Source: Nonomuraea rubra (GTDB lineage: Bacteria; Actinomycetota; Actinomycetes; Streptosporangiales; Streptosporangiaceae). Taken from it: a stretch of 64,000 nucleotides of DNA. Both the position numbers and the translations under genes were made by a program. The stretch covers positions 5,439,001-5,503,000 of the forward strand of contig NZ_JACHMI010000001.1 of assembly GCF_014207985.1 (NCBI RefSeq), written 5' to 3'. Of this stretch, positions 52,717 to 61,510 are shown one piece after another. How positions within the stretch are numbered: position 1 is the stretch's first letter; each line of letters begins with the position of its first letter. The notes beneath the pieces were generated by a model. The model searched no databases and was not told the DNA's origin. It saw nothing but the letters and a program-made list of their open reading frames with translations.

Positions 52717-54070
52717 GAGGGCGCTGGACGTACAGGCGGTTGCCCTCAGGGCCGGTCCACTCCATCCGCACCACCCCGGCCACGGCGGCCTCGCCGCTCC
52801 GGGACGGGTCGGCCCAGTAGCCGAAGGCGGGGTTGCGGAAGAACGTCGCCCAGACCTTGCCGCTGTGGTCGACGAACAGGTTGTTGTGACCCGCGCCGAC
52901 GCCCGCGGTCCACCGCTCCGAGTACGGCCCCTCGAACGTGTCCGAGACGGCGATCACGGCGTCGTACTGGTACTGCACCCGGCCGGCGCCCGGCGGGTCG
53001 TAGGCGTACCGCGTGCTGCCGTCGGCGTTGGCCGACGTCCGGTCCCACGCGGCGTGGAGCAGGTAGTACTTGCCGCCGTACTTGAAGACGTACGAGCCTT
53101 CGAGGTACGGCTCGGGCGTGTAGGGCCGCTGCTGGAACTTCGGCAGGTTCGTGGCAGGGACGATGTCCTCCATGTCGTCCCGGAACTTCGCGTACAGGTG
53201 GTTGTGCAGCACCAGCCACGCGTCGTCGCCCTCGGTGTAGAGGCTGCCGTCGATGTGGTGGTAGGCGCCGGGCTTGATCCAGCCGGGCCCGCCGATGAAC
53301 GAGTCGCCGAACGGCTTGTCGTGGTTGCCCTCGACCAGCCGGTACGGGCCCTCCACCCCGCCGTCGCTCACCAGCATGAACGAGCCGACCTTCTGGGAGT
53401 GGTCGCCCATGCACGCCACGATGTACCACTTGCCGCGGAAGTAGTGCACCTCCGGCGCCCACGCGTTGCCCCGCTTGCCGAACTGGCCCTCGTCGGTCCA
53501 GTACTCCTGCCACGGAGCCACGACGACCCGCCCCGGCCGGTTCTCCCCGGCGAACTCCGGCGACCACACCTTGCCCTTCTGGGCGTCCGGCCGGATGCGC
53601 GTGGTGTCGGCCAGCCGCCACGGCCCGCGCAGGGACCTGGCCGTCCACACGTAGATGCCGTCGTTCCACGGGCCGGCCGCGGGCAGGCCGGGCGCGCGGG
53701 TGGTCCCGGTGGCGACGTACAGCGGGCGGCCGCCCACGCGGAAGCAGTTGACGTAGGTGTCGCGGATCCAGACCCGGCCGAGCTCCTGGTCGTGGGGGCG
53801 CAGCTCGAGGGGGAGGATGAAGGAGTTGTCCTCGCGCGGCCACAGCTCCTGCCGGGTGTCGGCGAGGCCGTAGGGCTCGAGCTCGGGCCAGTTCGCCGGG
53901 TAACGCCCTCTCGACACGGAAGCCGCCGCTGAGGCGTCCGCGGCCGCCTGCGCGGTGCCCGTGGAGGCGTGGGCCGCGGACGCCGGCAGCGCCGCCGCGC
54001 CCAGCAGTCCCGCCACGCCGGTCAGCAAGGATCGTCGGTCGACGTTCGATCCGTTGTCGGAACCAGTCAT
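52706..54070 (-). CDS. Secreted GH43-family glycoside hydrolase (single domain)
   Basis: 454 residues from ATG 54070, preceded by AAGGGA. A twin-Arg-like leader (NVDRRSLLTGVAGLLGAAAL, ending SAAHA) precedes a five-blade propeller: WIRDTYVNCFRVGGRPLYVA, KVWSPEFAGENRPGRVVVAP, NAWAPEVHYFRGKWYIVACM and PYLEGSYVFKYGGKYYLLHA, with Asp and Glu where the GH43 acids lie. There is no binding module, unlike the 20-38 kb enzymes. The substrate is probably an arabino- or galacto-oligosaccharide. The SMP-30-like gene is divergent upstream. Confidence 0.8.
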   Translation of the reverse strand: MTGSDNGSNVDRRSLLTGVAGLLGAAALPASAAHASTGTAQAAADASAAASVSRGRYPANWPELEPYGLADTRQELWPREDNSFILPLELRPHDQELGRVWIRDTYVNCFRVGGRPLYVATGTTRAPGLPAAGPWNDGIYVWTARSLRGPWRLADTTRIRPDAQKGKVWSPEFAGENRPGRVVVAPWQEYWTDEGQFGKRGNAWAPEVHYFRGKWYIVACMGDHSQKVGSFMLVSDGGVEGPYRLVEGNHDKPFGDSFIGGPGWIKPGAYHHIDGSLYTEGDDAWLVLHNHLYAKFRDDMEDIVPATNLPKFQQRPYTPEPYLEGSYVFKYGGKYYLLHAAWDRTSANADGSTRYAYDPPGAGRVQYQYDAVIAVSDTFEGPYSERWTAGVGAGHNNLFVDHSGKVWATFFRNPAFGYWADPSRSGEAAVAGVVRMEWTGPEGNRLYVQRPRGH

Positions 54071-54394
54071 CAATGGTGTCCCTTCCACGTCGGCGCATGC
54101 CGAACTCGCCCCACCCGGAGGGCCGGGTCCGGAGCTGCCGTTCGTGCGCAATGCGGAGAGTCTGCCCAAGACGCTCAAATTTCGTCAATAACCCGGAAGA
54201 AATCTTCGCCGAGCCTCGCGAGCAGGTCATCCATGGCATAAGTGCAGGTCAGATGGTTGTGCATGGGTGCGGGGGAGTGCACCGTCCGTAACGTTCGCGT
54301 AACGGGCTTGTCGAAGCGGGCCGCCGCGCGGTTAGGTGGCGTCCGTGATCAGGCTCATTGCTCGGACCGCTCGACCGGCACACGGGGGAGCGGC
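54071..54394. other. Divergent intergenic region (GH43 / SMP-30)
   Basis: 324 bp. A direct repeat CGTAACG..CGTAACG lies near 54285-54302. No gene or clear operator is supported. Confidence 0.4.
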
Positions 54395-55258
54395 ATGACC
54401 ATCACCGCGCACCCCGTCACGGACCCCGTCGCCGAGCACGGCGAGGGGCCCGTGTGGTCCGCCCGCTGGGGCGGGCTGCGGTGGGTGGACATGCTGGCGG
54501 GGGACGTGCTCGCGCTCGCCGCCGACGGCACGGTGCGCCGCCGGCACGTCGGCGCGGTGGCCGCCGTCGTACGGCCGCGCGTCTCCGGCGGCTACCTCGT
54601 CGCGGCCGAACGGGAGCTGCTGCTGGCCGACTCCGACGACCTGGACGCCCCGCTGCGCTCGCTGGGCGAGGCGTGGAACGACCCCGCGATCCGCATGAAC
54701 GAGGGCGGCTGCGACCCCGACGGCCGCTTCTACATCGGCAGCATGGCCTACGACGCCTCCCCGGGCCGTGGCTCGTTCTACGTGGCGGGGCCGGACGGCG
54801 CGCTGCGGGTGGTGCTGCCCGGGGTGACGATCTCGAACGGGTTCGCCTTCAGCCCGGACGGGCGGCTGGCGTACTACGCCGACACCGGGACCGGGCGCGT
54901 GGACGTGCTCGACTACGACCCGGAGGACGGGCTGAGCGGGCGGCGGCCGTTCGCCGTGGTGGACCCGGAGCACGGCGCGCCCGACGGGCTCACGGTGGAC
55001 GCCGAGGGCGGGGTGTGGGTGGCGATGTGGCAGGGCGGGGCCGTGCACCGGTACGACCAGGGCGGGCGGCTCGACGCCGTCGTCCGGCTGCCGGTGGGCA
55101 AGGTCACGGCGGTCACGTTCGGCGGCGATGAGCTCGACCGGCTGTTCATCACCACCTCGGCGCTCGACGTGGATCGCGCGGAGCAACCGGAGGCGGGGGC
55201 GATCTTCTGCGCCGAGCCGGGTGTGCGCGGTCTGCCGGTGCTGCCCACCGCCCTCTGA
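54395..55258 (+). CDS. SMP-30/gluconolactonase-like lactonase
   Basis: 287 residues from ATG 54395 with GGGGAG 5 nt before it. The six-blade propeller has the metal-site Glu at the start (EHGEGPVWSARWGGLRWVDM), Asn/Asp in IRMNEGGCDPDGRFYIGSMA, TISNGFAFSPDGRLAYYADT and DGLTVDAEGGVWVAMWQGGA. It is cytoplasmic and would open sugar lactones formed from arabinose, galactose or similar sugars, in line with the divergent GH43. Length is normal. Confidence 0.9.
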   Translation: MTITAHPVTDPVAEHGEGPVWSARWGGLRWVDMLAGDVLALAADGTVRRRHVGAVAAVVRPRVSGGYLVAAERELLLADSDDLDAPLRSLGEAWNDPAIRMNEGGCDPDGRFYIGSMAYDASPGRGSFYVAGPDGALRVVLPGVTISNGFAFSPDGRLAYYADTGTGRVDVLDYDPEDGLSGRRPFAVVDPEHGAPDGLTVDAEGGVWVAMWQGGAVHRYDQGGRLDAVVRLPVGKVTAVTFGGDELDRLFITTSALDVDRAEQPEAGAIFCAEPGVRGLPVLPTAL

Positions 55259-55437
55259 GCGGGCTTGGTGGGGGGCGACGTCCAGCCCTCGCGGCGGACG
55301 GGAAGGGCCGTCCGCGGCGTCAGCCGGCTCCCAGCAGCACGACGGCCTGCCTTGCCAGGCGGCCGGTGGGCGGGACGCCGGCGTGAACGTCGCCCATGGC
55401 TTGGACAGCATTGGCCCGCCCGCCGGTTCCATCCAGA

Positions 55438-55520
55438 GCGAAACCCGCTCCGGTCGTCTCGCCCGCCGTCGTGCCGGCCCGAGGCGAAACCCGCTCCGGC
55501 CGTCGCGCCGGCCCAGGTCA
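55438..55520. repeat. 46-bp direct repeat ending at the TetR stop codon
   Basis: GCGAAACCCGCTCCGG occurs at 55438 and 55484, with similar sequence after each. The second copy runs into the TetR-type gene stop (55518-55520, minus strand). Confidence 0.6.
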
Positions 55521-56588
55521 GGGGTGCTGGGCGGCCGCATGGGCGGCGCCGTAGCCCTCCGCGCGCATGACGATCCGGCCCGAGCGCACCAGGACCGCCA
55601 CCTCCGTGTCGTCGCCGGGCTCCGCCACCCCGGCCGCCGCCGCCAGCGCGCCGCTCTCGTCGTACACCACCCGTAGGCGCGGCCAGGCCGGGCGCGGGAA
55701 CGCCTGCCGCAGGCACGTGCTCAGCTCGGCGATCACCAGCCGGGCCAGCGGCAGCAGCTCCTTGGGCGCACCGGTCGCCACGACCGCGGTGACCTCGGCG
55801 CCCGCCGGGGCCGCGCGGACCGCGTCCTCTGCGGCCGAGAGCCGGTGCAGCCCGAGCACCGCCACGACGCCGTCGCGCTCCAGCCGCGCCGGCCCGCCAC
55901 CGACCGCGTCGGCCGCCCCGGGCGGCGGCGACCAGGGCTCGGCGGTCTCCCGCACCCGGGGGAGCAGCGGCGCCGGCGCCCACCGGTCACCCAGGTCGAG
56001 CGCGGCGAGCTGCTCGCACACCCGGATCACGTTGAACGGCTCCACGAACCCCGGCGCCGCCGCCGACAACTGCGCGGCTCCCTGGAGGACCGTGAGCACC
56101 GACTCGGCCAGCCGCACCAGCCGCCCGTCCGGCTCCTTCGGCGGGCGCAGCCGCTCCATGGCCAGCCCGAGCAGCACCGCGTTGAGCTGCATGAGCTGCG
56201 CGTACGGACGCCGCGTGACCTCGTCGGCGAGGATCTCGGGGATCAGGTGCATGCTCAGCCTGCTCGGCTGGCGCTCGTCCTCGGTGGCCAGCGGCAGCCG
56301 GGTCACCCAGGCGCGCGCCACCTCGGCGAGGGCCTCCCGCACGGTGAGCGCGGGCTCCTCCAGGGCGGTCACGGGCACGCGCTCGGCCAGGTCGGCCAGC
56401 ACGGCGAAGTAGAGCGCGCGCTTGCCGGGGAAGTTCGAGTAGACCGCGCCTCGGGTGAGCTCCGCGCGGTCGGCGATGTCGTCGATCTTCGCTTCCCTGT
56501 ATCCGCGCTCGGCGAACTCCGCCCTGGCCGCGGCCAGCACCTTCGCGCGATTGCGCTCCTGGGTCTCCGCTCGGGTGAGCCGGGCCAA
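55518..56588 (-). CDS. TetR-family regulator with long C-terminal redoxin-like extension
   Basis: 356 residues from TTG 56588 (AGGAGG just upstream). The helix-turn-helix is standard: AKVLAAARAEFAERGYREAK, IDDIADRAELTRGAVYSNFP, GKRALYFAVL. The ligand domain follows to about 210. About 145 further residues (RDGVVAVLGLHRLSAAEDAV, RLRVVYDESGALAAAAGV, VAVLVRSGRIVMRAEGYG) have the strand order of a peroxiredoxin/thioredoxin-like fold without a clear catalytic Cys. TetR proteins are usually about 200 residues. It is divergent from the P450 gene and probably regulates it, perhaps by a redox or haem-related signal. Confidence 0.75.
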   Translation of the reverse strand: MARLTRAETQERNRAKVLAAARAEFAERGYREAKIDDIADRAELTRGAVYSNFPGKRALYFAVLADLAERVPVTALEEPALTVREALAEVARAWVTRLPLATEDERQPSRLSMHLIPEILADEVTRRPYAQLMQLNAVLLGLAMERLRPPKEPDGRLVRLAESVLTVLQGAAQLSAAAPGFVEPFNVIRVCEQLAALDLGDRWAPAPLLPRVRETAEPWSPPPGAADAVGGGPARLERDGVVAVLGLHRLSAAEDAVRAAPAGAEVTAVVATGAPKELLPLARLVIAELSTCLRQAFPRPAWPRLRVVYDESGALAAAAGVAEPGDDTEVAVLVRSGRIVMRAEGYGAAHAAAQHP

Positions 56589-56670
56589 CCGTCCTCCTCG
56601 TTGCCGTGCGCTCCGCAGCCAAGATACCGTGAACATCCAGATGATGGGATCATTCGAAATGGGGACCGCG

Positions 56671-57849
56671 ATGGATGTGCCGGAGATCGACCTGACCGAC
56701 CCGGCGGTGCTGCACGACCCGTACACGGCGTACGCGCAGGTCAGGGAGCGGTCCGCGGTGGTGCGGCTGCTGATGCCGGGGTTCGGCCCGTTCTGGGCGG
56801 TGACGCGGCACGCGGAGGCCAGGGCGGTGCTCGCCGACCCGCGCATGCTGATCAACGAGTCCAGCTTCATGCGGCCCGACGTGCCGGAGCACTGCCTGCC
56901 GTACATGCGCACGATGTCCGAGACGAACGGCGCCGAGCACGCCCGCCTGCGGCGGCTGGTCGCGCCCGCGTTCACCCCGCGCAGGGCCGGCGAGTTCGGC
57001 GCGCGGATCGAGCGGATCGTCGAGGGGCTGCTGGACGAGCTGCCCGAGCGGGAGCCGGTGGACCTGCTGGAGCGGTTCGCCAAGCCGCTGCCGATCGACG
57101 TCATCTGCGAGCTGGTCGGCATCCCGCCCGCCGACCGCCCGCGCTGGCGGGAGTACGGCGCCGCCATCGCCGCGGGCCACGGGGAGAGGTTCGCGCGGGC
57201 CATCCCGTCGATCATCGGCGACGCCAGGTCGGCGATCGCCGGGACCAGGGCGGAGCCGGGCGACGGCCTGCTGTCCGACCTCGCCCGCGTCGTGGAGGAG
57301 GGCGGCGACCGGCTCTTCGACGACGAGCTGGTCACCATGGTGTGGTTGCTCGTCCTGGCCGGCCAGACCCCGGCCAACCTCATCGCGAACGCCGTCGCCG
57401 TCCTGCTCGCCCATCCCGACCAGCTCGCCGCGCTGCGTGCCGACCCCGGCCTGCTGCCGCGCGCCGTGGACGAGCTGGCCCGCTGGAGCCCGCCGCAGCC
57501 GATGACCGTGCCGCGCTTCCCCGCCGAGGACGTCGAGATCGGCGGCGTGCACATCCCCAAGGGGCAGCCGGTGACCGTCTCGATCGCCTCCGCCAACCGG
57601 GACCCGCGCGTGTTCGACGAGCCCGACAGGCTCGACATCACGCGCGAGCCGGGGCCGCACCTCGGGTTCGGTCACGGGCCGCACTTCTGCGTGGGCTCGT
57701 CGCTGGCCCGGGTGGAGACCGCCGTCGCGCTCGGGGCCCTGCTGCGCCGCTTCCCCGCCCTGGCGGCGGCGGGGGAGGCGTCGTTCCTGCCCGACCCGGG
57801 TACGCGGCGGCTGGCGTCCCTGCCCGTGATCCTGCGCCCGGCGGGCTGA
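56671..57849 (+). CDS. Cytochrome P450
   Basis: 392 residues from ATG 56671 (GGGGA 5 nt upstream); in-frame ATGs at 56641, 56644 and 56659 are alternatives. The haem loop is intact (FGHGPHFCVGSSLARVE), as is the K-helix E-x-x-R (VDELARW). The I-helix reads LVLAGQTPANLI, with Gln in place of the usual acidic residue before the Thr, which may change proton delivery. It is soluble, so it needs a separate ferredoxin, and none is in the window. The clpX-like gene starts 10 bp after its stop, so they are probably cotranscribed. Confidence 0.9.
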   Translation: MDVPEIDLTDPAVLHDPYTAYAQVRERSAVVRLLMPGFGPFWAVTRHAEARAVLADPRMLINESSFMRPDVPEHCLPYMRTMSETNGAEHARLRRLVAPAFTPRRAGEFGARIERIVEGLLDELPEREPVDLLERFAKPLPIDVICELVGIPPADRPRWREYGAAIAAGHGERFARAIPSIIGDARSAIAGTRAEPGDGLLSDLARVVEEGGDRLFDDELVTMVWLLVLAGQTPANLIANAVAVLLAHPDQLAALRADPGLLPRAVDELARWSPPQPMTVPRFPAEDVEIGGVHIPKGQPVTVSIASANRDPRVFDEPDRLDITREPGPHLGFGHGPHFCVGSSLARVETAVALGALLRRFPALAAAGEASFLPDPGTRRLASLPVILRPAG

Positions 57850-57858
57850 GGCGGCGCG

Positions 57859-59103
57859 ATGGCACGCACCGGCAAGCCCGGGGATCTGCCGCACTGCTCG
57901 TTCTGCGGCAGGAGCCAGCGCGAGGTGCGCAGGCTCATCGCGGGCCCGCCCGCCGTCTTCATCTGCGACGGGTGCGTGGGCCAGTGCACCGAGCTGATGG
58001 CGGAGGAGCGCGCGGCGCGGAGCCCCGCGACCGTGGAGCCGCCCAGGCCGCGCGAGATCCACGGCTTCCTCGACCAGTACGTGATCGGCCAGGACCAGGC
58101 CAAACGCGCCCTGTCGGTCGCCGTCTACAACCACTACAAGCGCGTCCGCGCGCCCGAGGCCGAGCTGGGCAAGTCGAACATCCTGCTCGTCGGCCCGACC
58201 GGCAGCGGCAAGACGCACCTGGTGCGCACGCTCGCGCGGCTGCTCGACGTGCCGTTCGCCGTCGCCGACGCCACCGCGCTCACCGAGGCCGGGTACGTCG
58301 GCGAGGACGTCGAGAGCATGCTGCTCGCGCTCGTCGAGGCGGCCGGCCACGACCTGGCCAGAGCCGGGACCGGCATCGTCTACATCGACGAGATCGACAA
58401 GCTCGCCCGCAAGGGCGAGAACCCGTCGATCACCCGCGACGTCTCCGGCGAGGGCGTGCAGCAGGCGCTGCTGAAGATCCTGGAGGGCACGGTCGCCGGC
58501 GTGCCGCCGCAGGGCGGCAGGAAGCACCCCCACCAGGACCTCATCCAGCTCGACACGACGAACGTGCTGTTCATCGCGGGCGGCGCGTTCGACGGCCTGG
58601 ACCGGATCGTCGAGCGGCGGCTGGCCCGCGGCGGTGCCGGCTTCGGCGCCACGCCGCGATCGGGACCCGCCGGTGACGTGCCGGCCCAGGTGATGCCGCA
58701 GGACCTCGTCCGGTACGGGTTCATCCCGGAGTTCGTCGGCAGGGTCCCCGTGGTGGCGACGCTGAGCCCGCCGGACCGCGAGGCGCTGATCCGCATCCTG
58801 ACCGAGCCGCGCGACGCGATCGTCAAGCAGTACCGGCGGCTGCTGGAGCTCGACGGGGTGGAGCTGGAGTTCACGGACGACGCCGTGGCCGCCGTCGCCG
58901 AGCAGGCGCTGCTGCGCCGCACCGGCGCCAGGGCGGTGCGCGCGATCCTGGAGGAGGTGCTGCTCAACGTCATGTACGAGATCCCGGGCCGGGACGACGT
59001 GGCCCGCGTCGTGATCACCCGCGAGACCGTGCTGGACCACGTCAACCCCACGCTGGTGCCACGCGAGCGGAGCGGCCCGGAACGCCGGGAGAGATCCGCC
59101 TGA
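57859..59103 (+). CDS. clpX: ClpX paralogue (AAA+ unfoldase) with altered ClpP-docking loop
   Basis: 414 residues. The zinc domain is complete (CSFCGRS at 13-16, CDGCVGQC near 35-42). The AAA+ core has Walker [11 protein letters not shown] (113-122), Walker [10 protein letters not shown], the substrate pore loop GYVGEDVE, the RKH loop ([10 protein letters not shown]) and C-terminal sensor residues ([16 protein letters not shown]). In the docking loop, where ClpX has I/L-G-F, this protein has A260-G261-F262 (GGAGFGA). It is not next to clpP but follows a P450 by 10 bp. It is probably a second ClpX with weakened or different protease contact. Confidence 0.88.
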   Translation: MARTGKPGDLPHCSFCGRSQREVRRLIAGPPAVFICDGCVGQCTELMAEERAARSPATVEPPRPREIHGFLDQYVIGQDQAKRALSVAVYNHYKRVRAPEAELGKSNILLVGPTGSGKTHLVRTLARLLDVPFAVADATALTEAGYVGEDVESMLLALVEAAGHDLARAGTGIVYIDEIDKLARKGENPSITRDVSGEGVQQALLKILEGTVAGVPPQGGRKHPHQDLIQLDTTNVLFIAGGAFDGLDRIVERRLARGGAGFGATPRSGPAGDVPAQVMPQDLVRYGFIPEFVGRVPVVATLSPPDREALIRILTEPRDAIVKQYRRLLELDGVELEFTDDAVAAVAEQALLRRTGARAVRAILEEVLLNVMYEIPGRDDVARVVITRETVLDHVNPTLVPRERSGPERRERSA

Positions 59104-59139
59104 GCCGGGAGAGATGCGCCTGAGCTGGGAAAGCCCGGC

Positions 59140-59216
59140 GCAGCCGGCCGGCGCGGCACCGGCCGGCTGCGCGGACGACGGCCACCCGGACGAACCGCCC
59201 CCGTCCGGGTGGCCGT
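59140..59216. terminator. Two stem-loops between convergent genes
   Basis: GCAGCCGGCC/GGCCGGCTGC (59140-59149, 59161-59170), then a 15-bp perfect stem ACGGCCACCCGGACG (59178-59192) with its complement at 59202-59216. Probably a bidirectional terminator for clpX and the minus-strand operon. Confidence 0.75.
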
Positions 59217-59322
59217 GGCCTCAGGGGCCGGGGCGGCCCGGTGGCCCCGGCACTCCCTGAGGCTGCGAAGGGCGGCGGGCTCGGGTGGCGTGAGCCTCGT
59301 CCGCCCAGGTGGTGGGGCGGGG

Positions 59323-59928
59323 TCAGCCGGCCAGCCGTTCCAGCGGGCGCTTGCCGCCGTGCTCGCCGTCGCCCCACGTCCCCGCCCCGGGCTGGTCGTC
59401 CTCCGCGCCCCGCCGCACGATGTCCACCGTGACGAACTGCGCCCGGTCCGGGTGCCGTCGCACGCGGACGGAAGCCGCGCAGCAGGCCGCCGCTATTTCC
59501 GCGCCGAACGCCTCGAAGTCGTCCGCGCAAATCCCCGCCCGGAGCAGAATGAAAGCCCTTTCCCCGGAGCCGGTCGGCGTTATCCAGAGGATCAGCGGAA
59601 TTCTGCCCTCGCGGGTGTGCATGGACGTCTCCGCGCACACCCGCTGGATCCGGTGCCGGGAAAACAGGCACCAGAAGTGCCGCAGAATCCATTTCCGGCC
59701 GGCCGGCACCGTGGCGGGCACGAAGACCGGGCCCGCCAGCGCGACCGGCGCCCACCACATCCCCCGGCCGACGGCGGTCGCGATCACGACCGCCGTCCCG
59801 GCCGCGAGCATGAGCAGGACGATCTCCGTACGCCACCGCCACAGCCGCGTGACCAGCCCCGGAGCCGGTGCCAGGAGCAGGCGCTCGGCCTCCGCGTACG
59901 GGTTGTGGCGCGGATTACGCGGCAACAT
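59323..59928 (-). CDS. Membrane protein of unknown family
   Basis: 201 residues from ATG 59928, with an exceptionally long Shine-Dalgarno (AGGAGGTGAT, 59933-59942). After a basic N-terminus (LPRNPRHNPYAEAERLLLAP) come two hydrophobic helices (IVLLMLAAGTAVVIATAVGR, WWAPVALAGPVFVPATVPAG). A soluble C-terminal domain (ARRHFWCLFSRHRIQ-type, TREGRIPLILWITPTGSGER, GAEIAAACCAASVRVRRHPD) may lie in the cytoplasm. I recognise no family. It overlaps the preceding small gene by 14 bp, so the two are coupled. Confidence 0.7.
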   Translation of the reverse strand: MLPRNPRHNPYAEAERLLLAPAPGLVTRLWRWRTEIVLLMLAAGTAVVIATAVGRGMWWAPVALAGPVFVPATVPAGRKWILRHFWCLFSRHRIQRVCAETSMHTREGRIPLILWITPTGSGERAFILLRAGICADDFEAFGAEIAAACCAASVRVRRHPDRAQFVTVDIVRRGAEDDQPGAGTWGDGEHGGKRPLERLAG

Positions 59929-60178
59929 GACGATCACCTCCTACGGCCGACGACTCCCTGGCGGCCGGCGACCCGGTGAGCCGGGCCGCCCTGAGCGCGT
60001 CGAAACGCGGGTCGCGATACCGCCGTGAGCCGAACCCCGTTCTGGTGACCGTCCACCCGTACTGGCGGGCCCGCTCGTCCCGGTCCGCGCACAACGCCCG
60101 GTCGGCGCGTGCCAGCAACTCGCTGACGTAGGACCTGATTCGCGATACTCGCGCGGCGACGTGAAGCATTTCGGCCAC
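59915..60178 (-). CDS. Small basic hypothetical protein
   Basis: About 87 residues from the GTG at 60178 or 60181 (GGAGGGGGA upstream). It reads EMLHVAARVSRIRSYVSELL, ARADRALCADRDERARQYGW then TVTRTGFGSRRYRDPRFD. No family is recognised; it is helical at the N-terminus and basic at the C-terminus, with no membrane segment. It overlaps and probably pairs with the membrane protein downstream, and is divergent from the response regulator at 60356. Confidence 0.6.
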   Translation of the reverse strand: MAEMLHVAARVSRIRSYVSELLARADRALCADRDERARQYGWTVTRTGFGSRRYRDPRFDALRAARLTGSPAARESSAVGGDRHVAA

Positions 60179-60319
60179 CACTCCCCCTCCGTCTTTGTTC
60201 TTGTGGAAACCCCTCATATTCGTTCGCAGGTTGGCTGCCGATACCGCCAGTTTGGGCCGCGCCGGCTAATTCGGCGATAAAGCTGGCCTCCGAGTCGGTG
60301 GTTCGGTTTTCCGCACCCG

Positions 60320-60348
60320 TTGAGCGGGCGGGGGCGGCGGACTAACGT
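60320..60348 (+). promoter_or_regulatory. Probable leaderless promoter of the LuxR-type regulator
   Basis: TTGAGC (60320-60325), 17-bp spacer, TAACGT (60343-60348), 7 bp before the GTG start at 60356. There is no Shine-Dalgarno, so the mRNA probably begins at the start codon. Confidence 0.55.
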
Positions 60349-60355
60349 TTGCCAC

Positions 60356-61033
60356 GTGACGTCCTTCCGGGTGGTGATCGCCGAGGACCACCTGCTGGTG
60401 CGGGCCGGGATCGAGGCCCTCATCGCGACCGAGTCCGGGGCCGAGGTCGTCGGCGTGTGCTCGGGTTACGAGGCGCTCATGGAATGCGTCGAGAAGGAGC
60501 AGCCCGACGTCGTCGTCACCGACATCCGCATGCCGCCGACCATGAGCGACGAGGGCATCAGGGCGGCCACCACGCTGCGGGACAGCCATCCGGACGTGGC
60601 CGTGCTGGTGCTGTCGCAGTTCCTCGACCCGACGTACCTGCTGGCCCTGATCGAGCAGGGCAGCAGCAGGCGCGGCTACCTGCTCAAGGAGCGCATCGCC
60701 GCGCCCGGCGAGCTGATCTCGGCGGTGCGCACGGTCGCCTCAGGCGGCTCGTTCATCGACCCCGTGGTCGTCGATTCGCTGGTGGCGGCCAAGGCCCGCA
60801 ACGACGGCGGCACGCTGCGGCACCTGACGCCGCGCGAGCGCGAGACGCTCGCCGAGGTGGCCGCCGGCCGGTCGAACCTGGCCATCGCGACCGCGTTCAA
60901 CGTCTCCGAGCGCGCGGTCGAGAAGTACATCAACTCCATCTTCGTCAAGCTCGGCCTGCGCGGCGACCGCGACACCAACCGGCGGGTCAAGGCCGTCCTG
61001 CTGTTCCTCGACTCCGGCTCGCCGCCGGGGTAA
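60356..61033 (+). CDS. NarL/LuxR-type response regulator
   Basis: 225 residues from GTG 60356. The receiver has VVIAEDHLLVRAG (acidic pair), phospho-acceptor Asp56 in VVVTDIRMPP and the conserved Lys in GYLLKERI. The C-terminal LuxR helix-turn-helix reads LTPRERETLAEVAAGRSNLA, IATAFNVSERAVEKYINSIF. It should bind DNA when phosphorylated. The likely partner is the HisKA_3 kinase at 61480. It is well formed and probably the output of the cluster. Confidence 0.92.
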   Translation: MTSFRVVIAEDHLLVRAGIEALIATESGAEVVGVCSGYEALMECVEKEQPDVVVTDIRMPPTMSDEGIRAATTLRDSHPDVAVLVLSQFLDPTYLLALIEQGSSRRGYLLKERIAAPGELISAVRTVASGGSFIDPVVVDSLVAAKARNDGGTLRHLTPRERETLAEVAAGRSNLAIATAFNVSERAVEKYINSIFVKLGLRGDRDTNRRVKAVLLFLDSGSPPG

Positions 61034-61126
61034 GGCGGCGCGGTCAGGCCGGCGGCCGGAAATCCGGCCGGGGATAGTGATGGTGGCACCACCGACACGG
61101 CGGCGATCGAATGCGACGATCAGTTC

Positions 61127-61510
61127 GTGGAGCAACACCTCGTACGCGTTCTGGTGGTGGACGACCTGCCGTCGTTCCGCCGGGCCGTGGCCGGCGTGAT
61201 CGCCGTGGTGGACGGGTTCGTGCTGGCGGGGGAGGCGGCCAGCGGGGAGGAGGCACTCGACTTCCTCCGGGACCACGCCGTCGCGATGGTGCTGATGGAC
61301 GTGAACATGCCCGGCATGGGCGGCCTGGAGGCGGCCAGGCGGATCAGGTGCGGGCATCCGGACGTCACCGTGGTGCTGCTGTCGGTCAACAACACGGAGG
61401 ACCTGCCTCGTGACGCGATGGTGATGGGGGCCCATTATCGGCACAAGGACCGCTTCGGCCCCGACGAACTGGAGGCGTTGTGGAGCGACGGGGGGCACGC
61501 AGACTCCTAG
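61127..61510 (+). CDS. Single-domain response regulator (receiver only)
   Basis: 127 residues from GTG 61127. The receiver fold is complete: VRVLVVDDLPSFRRAVAGVI, Asp58 in MVLMDVNMPGMGGLEAARRI, Ser in VVLLSVNN and Lys in HYRHKDRFG. There is no DNA-binding domain, so it may be a phosphate sink or act by protein contact. It overlaps the kinase gene by 31 bp (kinase GTG 61480, this stop 61510), so the two are translationally coupled and probably form a dedicated pair. Confidence 0.88.
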   Translation: MEQHLVRVLVVDDLPSFRRAVAGVIAVVDGFVLAGEAASGEEALDFLRDHAVAMVLMDVNMPGMGGLEAARRIRCGHPDVTVVLLSVNNTEDLPRDAMVMGAHYRHKDRFGPDELEALWSDGGHADS

